Of a stretch of DNA of 8,397 nt, positions 1 to 6,078 are shown in pieces. The translations under genes were made by a program, and so were the position numbers. Under the pieces are notes generated by a model. That model was not told the origin of the DNA. It made no database searches and worked only from the letters and a program-made list of their open reading frames with translations. Position 1 is the stretch's first letter, and each line of letters begins with the position of its first letter. Source of the stretch: Candidatus Helarchaeota archaeon (GTDB taxonomy: Archaea > Asgardarchaeota > Lokiarchaeia > Helarchaeales > HEL-GB-A); assembly GCA_013375405.1 (NCBI GenBank), contig JABXJU010000193.1, forward strand, positions 1 through 8,397, given 5' to 3'.

Positions 1-60
1 ATCTCTTTTTTTATCGAAAACCCTTGAAGGGTGAATGAGGATTACATCGTATGATTTCAT
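1..60 (-). CDS. N-terminus of a probable B12-binding radical SAM protein (partial)
   Basis: Reading the minus strand from an ATG at 60-58 gives 20 open codons that run off the window edge. The peptide contains YDVILIHPSRVFD, a hydrophobic beta-strand followed by HPSR. From memory of the family, proteins with an N-terminal cobalamin-binding Rossmann domain followed by a radical SAM domain often open with a very similar 'YDVxLIxPP' strand. Nothing of the radical SAM CxxxCxxC cluster is inside the window, so the assignment rests on this short opening only. The gene is divergent from the M28 peptidase and shares a 175-base intergenic region with it. A different Rossmann-type protein is the main alternative. 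Confidence 0.5.
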   Translation of the reverse strand, partial: MKSYDVILIHPSRVFDKKRD

Positions 61-143
61 GATCTCTCTACTCAGAGTTGAATCTAAACAACTTATTGAA
101 AAATTAATTAGGGATTATATTTTAGTTATTTAAATATTCACAA

Positions 144-181
144 AAGGGAAAACTACCCTTCAGTCTTTCAGTTAATGAAAG
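144..181. repeat. Two adjacent short inverted repeats upstream of the M28 promoter
   Basis: AAGGG (144-148) pairs with CCCTT (156-160) across 7 bases. CTTTCA (165-170) pairs with TGAAAG (176-181) across 5 bases. Both lie just upstream of the TATA box for the M28 gene, in the divergent intergenic region, where an operator would be expected. Function is not shown; short inverted repeats are common in AT-rich DNA. Confidence 0.3.
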
Positions 182-200
182 GAAAATTTAATATAAATAG
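181..200 (+). promoter_or_regulatory. Archaeal-type promoter (BRE-like plus TATA box) for the M28 gene
   Basis: GGAAAA (181-186), a purine-rich BRE-like element, is followed by TTTAATATAAATAG (187-200). The box is centred near 194, which predicts a transcript start near 220 and a leader of about 15 bases before the TTG start at 236. This is one of the clearer promoters in the window. Confidence 0.55.
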
Positions 201-235
201 TTTTTCCGGAATACAGGTTACAAATAAACGTAAGT

Positions 236-1447
236 TTGGTTATAATTTTGCCTTATACCGAAGAAAATGCAAAAAATGCTCATAATTTCGCATCGAAGAT
301 TGCGTTCCCGAGGTTAGTAGGAACGGAAGGTGAACTTAAAGCGCAGCAGATAATTACAAAAGAATTAGAGTCAATTGGAAATCCATTTCACACAGAAGAT
401 TTAAAATGCTCACAATTTGTGATAAACATTGTCTTTAGATTTATTTTACCAATAGGGGCTTTGATTCTTTTAGTGGCTTGGATATTTTCAGAACCGTTGT
501 TAGGCTTGAACAATCCAATAGTGAGTTTAATTTTTGCATTAATCGGATTTATGTGGTTAGCGCTCTCAAGTACCATTATTAACATGAGTTTTGGACGAGT
601 ACCTAATTTAGGCACAATTTATGACACAAAAAATTTCATTTCGGAAATTGAACCCTCCACCCCTAAAGGGCACCTAATTTTTCTTGCCCATTATGATTCG
701 AAAAGCCAGCTGTATCCAGGCATTGTACGTGTTATCCTTTTTATTGGCGGAATAATTTCTGGATTGATATACAGCGTTCGTGTAATTGGCAATTCCATTA
801 TTGTTCTATTTGGAAATATTCCCAGAGGCTTTTGGGCTCCTGGTATTTTCGCATTTTTAATCGCATTTTGTTTCAATTTTTTACTTGCTTTCAATTATGT
901 TGGTAACAAATCACCTGGAGCGCTTGATGATTCTACAGGTGTAGCAACCGTTTTAGAGTTGTCAAAGATATTTAAAGCAAATCCCCTAAAGAACCTGAAA
1001 TTAACTTTTTTGATAAGCGCCGCTGAGGAGTTAGGACTTTATGGAGCGGACGTATTTGTGAAGCGGCGGAAACACCAATTAGATCCTAAAACTACATATT
1101 TTTTAAATTATGATGGGATTGGAAGTAAGGGAAAGACGATTTTACTAACATCGTATGGAATCCCCCTTAAAAAAACGTCTCAAACGCTAAATAATCTGAT
1201 TTATGAAATAGTTGAGGAGCAATCATTGCAGGATAGCCTTAGAAAATTGTTTTTACCAATTGGTGCTGCTTCAGACCATGTTCCTATCCAAAGAGCCGGA
1301 TTTGAGGTTACGCTGCTCGGGAGTTTCATAGCGAGCTTTCATACTTCTAAAGATACTATAGAGGAAATAAATGATAAATCCTTAAAGATGGCTGGAATAA
1401 TAGGTGAACAATTAGCAAAGAAATTAGATTATATACTTGAAAATTGA
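236..1447 (+). CDS. Membrane-embedded M28-family zinc metallopeptidase
   Basis: A 403-residue protein with the complete M28 (aminopeptidase S/Y-like) active site. H152 and D154 lie in AHYDS, D231 in GALDDSTG, E264/E265 in SAAEELGLYG, D293 in NYDGIGS, and H369 in FHTSKDT. E264 should be the general base; H152, D231, E265, D293 and H369 should bind two zinc ions. Four or more hydrophobic stretches (about 62-84, 94-115, 162-195, 200-221) look like membrane segments. The last two fall between H152 and D231, inside the catalytic domain. There is no ATG near the N-terminus; the frame is open from about 197 and the only early starts are TTG at 236 or TTG at 248, so the start is uncertain by four residues. 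It is transcribed alone. Substrate is unknown; a membrane-anchored aminopeptidase or carboxypeptidase role is inferred from the family. Confidence 0.88.
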   Translation: MVIILPYTEENAKNAHNFASKIAFPRLVGTEGELKAQQIITKELESIGNPFHTEDLKCSQFVINIVFRFILPIGALILLVAWIFSEPLLGLNNPIVSLIFALIGFMWLALSSTIINMSFGRVPNLGTIYDTKNFISEIEPSTPKGHLIFLAHYDSKSQLYPGIVRVILFIGGIISGLIYSVRVIGNSIIVLFGNIPRGFWAPGIFAFLIAFCFNFLLAFNYVGNKSPGALDDSTGVATVLELSKIFKANPLKNLKLTFLISAAEELGLYGADVFVKRRKHQLDPKTTYFLNYDGIGSKGKTILLTSYGIPLKKTSQTLNNLIYEIVEEQSLQDSLRKLFLPIGAASDHVPIQRAGFEVTLLGSFIASFHTSKDTIEEINDKSLKMAGIIGEQLAKKLDYILEN

Positions 1448-1454
1448 ATTAAAC

Positions 1455-1470
1455 TACCTTAATTAAGGTA
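1455..1470. promoter_or_regulatory. 16-bp perfect palindrome between M28 and Lrp genes
   Basis: TACCTTAATTAAGGTA is a perfect dyad 8 bases after the M28 stop codon, partly overlapping a TATA-like GGTATATAC. It could be an operator or part of the transcript end of the M28 gene. It is one of three dyads in the spacer upstream of the Lrp-type regulator. Function is inferred from position only. Confidence 0.35.
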
Positions 1471-1481
1471 TATACTATTGA

Positions 1482-1511
1482 AGAATGAAGCCTTCTATTC
1501 TCCCTTCTTTT
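1482..1511 (+). terminator. Possible transcription terminator of the M28 gene
   Basis: An imperfect hairpin-forming stretch (AGAATGAAG near 1482-1490, CTTCTATTCT at 1492-1501) is followed by the pyrimidine tract CCCTTCTTTT (1502-1511). Archaeal termination depends mainly on T-rich tracts, which this only partly resembles. The call is tentative. Confidence 0.25.
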
Positions 1512-1549
1512 AAAAATAGCTTCGTGTAGTTGAAATAGAGGTATTCTCC

Positions 1550-1592
1550 TTAATTCTTAAGAACTAACTTTGAATTAATTTGTACTAATTCA
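1550..1592. promoter_or_regulatory. Two dyads directly upstream of the Lrp gene; candidate autoregulatory operator
   Basis: The first dyad, at 1550-1567, pairs 8 of 9 positions around the perfect core TTCTTAAGAA. The second is TGAATTA (1571-1577) and TAATTCA (1586-1592) around 8 bases. Their centres are 23 bases apart, about two helical turns, and the second ends 7 bases before the ATG at 1599, where the core promoter should lie. Lrp/AsnC proteins bind AT-rich dyads as multimers and often repress their own genes. Binding here is an inference from position and symmetry. Confidence 0.4.
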
Positions 1593-1598
1593 CAATCG

Positions 1599-2030
1599 AT
1601 GACCATGTTTTTAGATATGATCGACCTCCAAATTTTGAATATACTGAAAGAAAATGCACGATTGAGACTTAAAGAAATAGCTTCTCGATTAAATCTCACC
1701 CCCACTACTATAAAATATCGCATCGATCGATTAGTCGAATGTGGAATAATAAATAAATTTACCATTTCAATTGATTACAGAAAAGTTGGGTACGAAATAA
1801 TTGCATATTTAGTAGTATATGCTATTTCTAAAATCCATATCGCAAATATTATTGAGCATTTAAAGAGATATCCAGAAATTTCAAAAATTTCAGTATTAAT
1901 GGGAAACCCAGATCTCATTGCCGACCTAACGGTGAGTTCTATGAATACTCTCATTGATTTTTTGAAAAATGTGAGTCAAATTGGGGAAATTCAAACGTTT
2001 AAAACCTGGTTTGTCATGAAAATTTATTAA
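1599..2030 (+). CDS. Lrp/AsnC-family transcriptional regulator
   Basis: A 143-residue protein of the usual one-HTH, one-RAM size. Residues 7-52 (from IDLQILNILKENARL through LVECGIINKF) form the winged helix-turn-helix, with the recognition helix around LTPTTIKYRIDRL. Residues about 65-143 form the ligand-binding RAM domain, ending with the beta strand TFKTWFVMKIY; the loop GNPDLIADL corresponds to the effector-binding turn. ATGs at 1599 and 1605 are both possible starts; 1599 is taken because no other signal decides. It lies 60 bases upstream of glycyl-tRNA synthetase and two genes before glycine hydroxymethyltransferase. A glycine, serine or other amino acid effector is therefore reasonable but unproven. 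Candidate operators lie immediately upstream. Confidence 0.9.
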   Translation: MTMFLDMIDLQILNILKENARLRLKEIASRLNLTPTTIKYRIDRLVECGIINKFTISIDYRKVGYEIIAYLVVYAISKIHIANIIEHLKRYPEISKISVLMGNPDLIADLTVSSMNTLIDFLKNVSQIGEIQTFKTWFVMKIY

Positions 2031-2055
2031 ATTCAATAAACAGAATTGTAAAAAA

Positions 2056-2065
2056 ATTAAATAAT
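2056..2065 (+). promoter_or_regulatory. TATA-like box for glyS
   Basis: ATTAAATAAT, centred about 31 bases before the ATG at 2092, the same spacing as the boxes before folD, the cysteine-rich gene and the GNAT gene. It implies a leaderless or nearly leaderless transcript and favours ATG 2092 over ATG 2098. The surroundings are AT-rich, so the box is weak evidence by itself. Confidence 0.35.
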
Positions 2066-2091
2066 GTATCCAATAATGCAGTTATGTGGTA

Positions 2092-3603
2092 ATGCCAATG
2101 GCGATAAGAAATTTGAGTGAGAAACTGGTTGCCCTATGTGCGAAACGCGGCATAATTTTTCCATCAGCAGAAATTTACGGTGGGGTAGCAGGATTTTATG
2201 ATTATGGGCCCGTAGGGGTGACGTTAAAAAATAGGATTCGAGAGTTCTGGCGCTCAGAATTTATCATTAAGAGGGAAAATATCCATGAAATAGAAACTCC
2301 AATTATTTTACCAAGAATTGTATGGGACGCATCTGGGCACTTAGAAGGTTTTACCGATGTGCTGGTGGAATGTAAAAAGTGTCATCTACAGTTTAGAGCA
2401 GACCATCTCATTCAAGATACATTACACCTTGTCACGGACGGAAAGAGTTTCGAGGAATTAACTGAAATTTTAGCGAAGAATGAAATCAAATGCCCAAATT
2501 GTAAAGGTGAATTGGCCTCGACTCAAAAATTTAATTTAATGTTTAAGACACATGTTGGAGCTGCAAAAAAGTCAGAAAATGAGGCCTTTCTTCGCCCAGA
2601 AACGGCACAGGCAATGTTTCTTGATTTTAGGCGCATTCAACAATCCATGCGAGCGAGTTTACCATTTGGAATTGCTCAAATTGGCCGGAGTTATAGGAAT
2701 GAAATATCTCCGCGGAACTTTTTATTCCGTCTTCGCGAATTTGAACATTTAGAAATTGAGTTTTTTGTTCACCCTGAAAAGAAAAATGACGTGCCAGAAG
2801 AATTATGGAAAAAAGTTCAAGATTTAGAAGTACTCGTTCTTTCAATCCCGCTGCAAGAAAACGAAGAAAGCCCAATAACACTGAAAGTAACTGAGCTTAT
2901 TGACCAAGCTATTTTTTCATGCAAATGGTTGCTTTATTGGACTCTATTCAGTTATGATTGGTTATTACGAGTAGGATTAGATCCAAAAAAATTACGAATC
3001 CGTCAGCATATGCTAAAGGAGCGAGCCCATTATGCAGCGGATTGTTGGGATATTGAATTTCAATATTCCTTTGGGTGGAAAGAGCTACAGGGGATTGCAG
3101 ATCGAACGGATTATGATTTAAAAAAGCATTCACAGCTTTCAAAGAAGGACCTGAATATCCATTTGACAGAAGAAAATGTGAAAGTGGTCCCTCATGTTAT
3201 TGAACCGTCTTTCGGGCTTGAACGGATAATACAAGCATTACTAGAGAGTACCTATACTGAAGAAACTGAACGGACGCTCTTCCGATTCAATTCATATATT
3301 GCACCCTTTCAAATTGCAGTATTTCCACTTATGAGCAATAGGAACGAATTATTGGAGAAAGCGCAGGAAATCTCAACAAGACTCAAGGAACATAACTTCT
3401 TGATCCTCTATGATGCGAAATCAAGTATTGGACGACGATATAGGCGGGTGGATGAAATTGGGGTTCCCTTTGCTGTGACAATTGATTTTCAGACTCTTGA
3501 AGATAATACCGTAACGATTAGAAATCGTGACTCCATGGAGCAGGAACGTTATAATATAGGCGAATTACCGGAAATTTTCCAAAGACGTCTTCAGTTTGTT
3601 TGA
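2092..3603 (+). CDS. glyS: Glycyl-tRNA synthetase (class II)
   Basis: Charges tRNA-Gly with glycine in the cytoplasm. Positions below are numbered from the GTG at 2086; subtract 2 for the ATG start chosen here. The opening RGIIFPSAEIYGGVAGFYDYGP is diagnostic of the alpha2 GlyRS family. C96/C99 and C136/C139 look like a zinc site. ENEAFLRPETAQAMF lies near 164-178, and motif 2 (RSYRNEISPR, then FRLREFEHLE) spans 201-223. HYAADCWDIEF and ADRTDYDL form the glycine pocket region. Motif 3 is EPSFGLERI (373-381). The anticodon-binding domain follows from about 405 (IAPFQIAVFPL) to SIGRRYRRVDEIGVPF and IRNRDSMEQ. At about 503 residues it is shorter than most archaeal enzymes because the segment between YDLKKH and PHVIEPSFG is brief. 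GTG 2086 and ATG 2098 are alternative starts. Confidence 0.96.
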   Translation: MPMAIRNLSEKLVALCAKRGIIFPSAEIYGGVAGFYDYGPVGVTLKNRIREFWRSEFIIKRENIHEIETPIILPRIVWDASGHLEGFTDVLVECKKCHLQFRADHLIQDTLHLVTDGKSFEELTEILAKNEIKCPNCKGELASTQKFNLMFKTHVGAAKKSENEAFLRPETAQAMFLDFRRIQQSMRASLPFGIAQIGRSYRNEISPRNFLFRLREFEHLEIEFFVHPEKKNDVPEELWKKVQDLEVLVLSIPLQENEESPITLKVTELIDQAIFSCKWLLYWTLFSYDWLLRVGLDPKKLRIRQHMLKERAHYAADCWDIEFQYSFGWKELQGIADRTDYDLKKHSQLSKKDLNIHLTEENVKVVPHVIEPSFGLERIIQALLESTYTEETERTLFRFNSYIAPFQIAVFPLMSNRNELLEKAQEISTRLKEHNFLILYDAKSSIGRRYRRVDEIGVPFAVTIDFQTLEDNTVTIRNRDSMEQERYNIGELPEIFQRRLQFV

Positions 3604-3696
3604 ACCATAATTCTATTCATATATTCAAATAATTTGCGAAATTCATTTTTCAAAATTCATTATTTATTCGTAAAAGCCAATTTTTGATTTAACTAA

Positions 3697-3706
3697 TTTT
3701 ATATAC
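3697..3706 (+). promoter_or_regulatory. Consensus archaeal TATA box upstream of glyA
   Basis: TTTTATATAC contains the archaeal consensus TTTATATA (3698-3705). It predicts a transcript start near 3728 and a leader of about 80 bases before the glyA ATG at 3808. This is the longest leader implied in the window; no good TATA box lies closer to the gene. The flanking 3604-3807 spacer otherwise holds only AT-rich sequence and three AAATTCATT copies (3639, 3653, 3741). Confidence 0.5.
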
Positions 3707-3734
3707 TTCACATTCTTATACTGAATAATCTGAA

Positions 3735-3764
3735 ATGAGTAAATTCATTACGGATTTCAATTAA
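3735..3764 (+). other. Nine-codon upstream ORF in the glyA leader
   Basis: An ATG at 3735, about 33 bases after the TATA centre, opens a nine-residue frame (MSKFITDFN) ending at TAA 3762-3764, in the predicted glyA leader. The same stretch can fold (TGAAAT 3731-3736 with ATTTCA 3754-3759). A small leader peptide, or chance in AT-rich DNA; chance is the default. Confidence 0.15.
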
Positions 3765-3807
3765 GCTTGATAGTTTGCTGAAAAAATCTGTAGTAAATTC
3801 TTGGTAA

Positions 3808-5124
3808 ATGGAAGCGAAAACTTTGAAAAATAAGGATATCTTCAGAGATCTTCGGGATTTAATGATAAAACATCATGAAATGTTCGAAAATTCAATTCCG
3901 CTTATCGCTAGTGAGAATGTAACGAGCCCTGCGGTCCGCGAGGCAATTGCATGTGACTTTAGCCATCGATATGCTGAAGGATGGCCGGGTGAACGTGTTT
4001 ATGCTGGCTGTAAGTATATAGATTCAGTTGAACTCAAATGTATGGAATTAGCCAAACAGTATTGGCGCGCTGGTTTTGCGGATGTTAGACCAATATCAGG
4101 TGTAGTTGCTAATTTAATCGCGTATACTGCAGTTTCAAAGCCGGGCGATTTGCTAATGTGCCTACGCATACCTGACGGGGGTCATATCTCCCATAATCTT
4201 ACCTCACGAAATGTGCATGGATTAGAAATCGACTATTTAAATTTCAAATCGATTGAAATGGAAGTAGAAATAGATAGCAATATTAAATTAATTAAGGAGA
4301 AAAAACCTAAAATAGTGCTATTAGGGGCATCTGTATTCTTATTCCCCCATCCGGTGAAAGAGTTAAGTGAGGCAGCTCATGAAGTAGGGGCAATTATTAT
4401 TTATGATGGAGCCCATGTAGCTGGATTAATCGGATCTGGGTATTTTCAACAGCCTTTGAAAGAAGGTGCCGATTTAATGACTTGCAGTACTCATAAAACC
4501 TTTCCCGGACCCCAGCACGGCTGTATTTTAGGCAATAGTAATGGTGAACTCCACAAAAAAATTAAGTCTGCTGCGTTCCCGTACATGTTGAGCAATCATC
4601 ATCTTCATAATGTTGCGGGATTTGCCATAGCCCTCACAGAAATGTTGGAATTTGGGAAGGAGTATCACAAATTAATAATTCAAAATGCGAAAGATCTCGC
4701 TCAGGCGCTTTACGAACGCGGCTTCGACGTGTTAATGGAGAGTAAAGGCTTTACGGAATCACACACAATCGTCGTTGATATCACTAAATTCGGTGAGACG
4801 GTAGGGTACGGCGAAACAATCGAGAAAATGTTAGAAGATGCCAATATCATCGCGAACCGAAACCTAATTCCAGGTGATTTTGAAGCAGGGCGAAGATTTA
4901 AAGATCCGGGTGGATTGCGAATTGGGACTTCTGAGGTCACGCGTCTCGGTATGAAGAAAAGTGAAATGGATCAGATCGCCGAGTTCATTAAACAAATCGT
5001 TGTTGACCAAAAAGATGTTAAAACAGTGAGGGAAGAAGTCACTCAATTTCGAAAGGATTTTCAAAGGGTTCATTATTGTTTTGAAAATAATACAAAGGCA
5101 TATGAATACTTGAAACTTGATTGA
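3808..5124 (+). CDS. glyA: Serine hydroxymethyltransferase (PLP-dependent)
   Basis: Interconverts serine and tetrahydrofolate with glycine and 5,10-methylene-THF. The 438-residue protein has the fold-type I aspartate aminotransferase layout. The early motif PLIASENVTS (31-40) is followed by the Y65/Y70-region motif RVYAGCKYID, the cofactor-binding YDGAHVAGLI (D200, H203) and the Schiff-base lysine K230 in STHKTFPGPQHG. The substrate carboxylate arginine is R371 in GGLRIGTSEVTRLGM. All key residues expected from characterised SHMTs are present and the length is normal. The ATG at 3808 fits family N-termini. It sits between glyS and folD, with its own strong TATA box and a T-rich terminator afterwards, so it is probably a separate transcript. 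Whether the pterin carrier is THF or a methanopterin cannot be read from sequence, but the folD neighbour favours THF. Confidence 0.97.
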   Translation: MEAKTLKNKDIFRDLRDLMIKHHEMFENSIPLIASENVTSPAVREAIACDFSHRYAEGWPGERVYAGCKYIDSVELKCMELAKQYWRAGFADVRPISGVVANLIAYTAVSKPGDLLMCLRIPDGGHISHNLTSRNVHGLEIDYLNFKSIEMEVEIDSNIKLIKEKKPKIVLLGASVFLFPHPVKELSEAAHEVGAIIIYDGAHVAGLIGSGYFQQPLKEGADLMTCSTHKTFPGPQHGCILGNSNGELHKKIKSAAFPYMLSNHHLHNVAGFAIALTEMLEFGKEYHKLIIQNAKDLAQALYERGFDVLMESKGFTESHTIVVDITKFGETVGYGETIEKMLEDANIIANRNLIPGDFEAGRRFKDPGGLRIGTSEVTRLGMKKSEMDQIAEFIKQIVVDQKDVKTVREEVTQFRKDFQRVHYCFENNTKAYEYLKLD

Positions 5125-5157
5125 TTTTTAGGCTTTCAATCGGTCATTTCTTTTTTT
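5119..5157 (+). terminator. Hairpin plus T-tract terminator after glyA
   Basis: GATTGA (5119-5124, containing the TGA stop) pairs with TCAATC (5136-5141), followed by TTTC and seven T residues (5147-5157). A T-tract is the main archaeal termination signal; the hairpin may be incidental. Confidence 0.45.
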
Positions 5158-5185
5158 AATTTTAATGATTATTAAAGCATTAAGG

Positions 5186-5199
5186 AATTAATTTAAAAG
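5186..5199 (+). promoter_or_regulatory. TATA-like box for folD
   Basis: TTTAAAAG (5192-5199) is preceded by the purine-containing AATTA stretch, with its centre about 30 bases before the folD ATG at 5225. This spacing predicts a transcript starting within a few bases of the ATG, that is, leaderless translation. Confidence 0.45.
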
Positions 5200-5224
5200 T
5201 GAGAATGATTAGGAAATTATTTGT

Positions 5225-6076
5225 ATGAGTGAAAAAATCCTTGATGGAAAGAAGGTAGCTAATCTCATTGAAAAACAGGTGAAGGATGAAGTAGATTCAT
5301 TAATACAGGAAACTTCCGTTACCCCAGGGCTATCAACTATTTTAGTAGGTGAAAATCCTGGTTCTAAAATTTATGTTAATATCAAAAAGAAGGCGTGTAA
5401 TCGAGTAGGAATAAACTCGGAACTTATTAACCTTTCTGACAATCTTAAAGAACAAGAATTATTAGCGAAAATTGAGGAATTGAATGATAATCCAGCAATC
5501 CATGGGATTCTCGTTCAACTTCCCTTGCCTCCTCATATTCAATTATTAAATGTATTTTCAGCCATTAATCCAAAAAAAGATGTGGATTGTCTTCACCCCA
5601 TAAACTTTGGAAAATTGGTGATCGGGAAAGAGGACTTAGTTCCTTGCACTCCAAAAGGAATCGTTCATCTTTTGGAACATTATGAAATACCAATTACTGA
5701 GCAAGATACTGTTATCGTAAATCATAGCACAATTCTCGGAAAACCGCTGGCCCTTATGTTTTTGAACCGAGATGCAACCGTTTCAGTGGCTCACATCAAA
5801 ACAAAAAATTTGAAAATGGTAACCAAAACTGCGGATATTCTTATAGTTGGTGCGGGATCACCTAACTTAATAAAGAATGATATGATAAAAGAGAATTGTG
5901 TCATAGTTGATGCCGGAATCAGTCGGATTGAAGGCAAGATTGTTGGTGATGTTGATTTTGAAGGAGTGTTAGATAAAGTTCGGGCAATTACTCCGGTGCC
6001 GGGAGGAGTGGGGCCAATGACCGTGGCTTGCCTCCTTCAAAATACAATAATATGTTATAAAAATCTCAGTTCTTAG
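5225..6076 (+). CDS. folD: Bifunctional methylene-THF dehydrogenase / methenyl-THF cyclohydrolase
   Basis: Oxidises 5,10-methylene-THF to methenyl-THF and hydrolyses it to 10-formyl-THF. It is 283 residues, the normal length. The N-terminal catalytic domain has Y50 and K54 (YVNIK), the QLPLPPH signature (98-104), and D121 in DVDCLHPINFGKL. PCTPKGIVHLL (140-150) leads into the Rossmann domain, where NHSTILGKPLA (166-176) replaces the usual GRSxxVGxPxA. It closes with TPVPGGVGPMTVACLLQNT (256-274). The start at ATG 5225 fits both the family N-terminus (KILDGKKVA) and the upstream TATA spacing. It ends with TAG and lies two bases from the stop of the convergent ADP-ribosylglycohydrolase gene. 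It extends the SHMT step upstream; the reduced or oxidised direction depends on the cell's C1 metabolism. Cofactor preference (NADP versus NAD) is uncertain given the altered GRS motif. Confidence 0.95.
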   Translation: MSEKILDGKKVANLIEKQVKDEVDSLIQETSVTPGLSTILVGENPGSKIYVNIKKKACNRVGINSELINLSDNLKEQELLAKIEELNDNPAIHGILVQLPLPPHIQLLNVFSAINPKKDVDCLHPINFGKLVIGKEDLVPCTPKGIVHLLEHYEIPITEQDTVIVNHSTILGKPLALMFLNRDATVSVAHIKTKNLKMVTKTADILIVGAGSPNLIKNDMIKENCVIVDAGISRIEGKIVGDVDFEGVLDKVRAITPVPGGVGPMTVACLLQNTIICYKNLSS

Positions 6077-6078
6077 TA

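Noticed and set aside
1..4. Possible reverse-complement adapter end (ATCT) at the left edge
   Set aside because: Four bases match by chance easily, and the radical SAM-like reading frame continues through them.
388..894. Minus-strand open frames inside the M28 gene
   Set aside because: Shadow frames of a gene with a complete active site; the translations show no domain features.
2552..3142. Alternative frames on both strands inside glyS
   Set aside because: All overlap a complete GlyRS with intact class II motifs; no independent start signals or motifs.
3639..3749. Three copies of AAATTCATT in the glyS-glyA spacer
   Set aside because: Irregular spacing, short and AT-rich; no array structure or dyad that suggests function.
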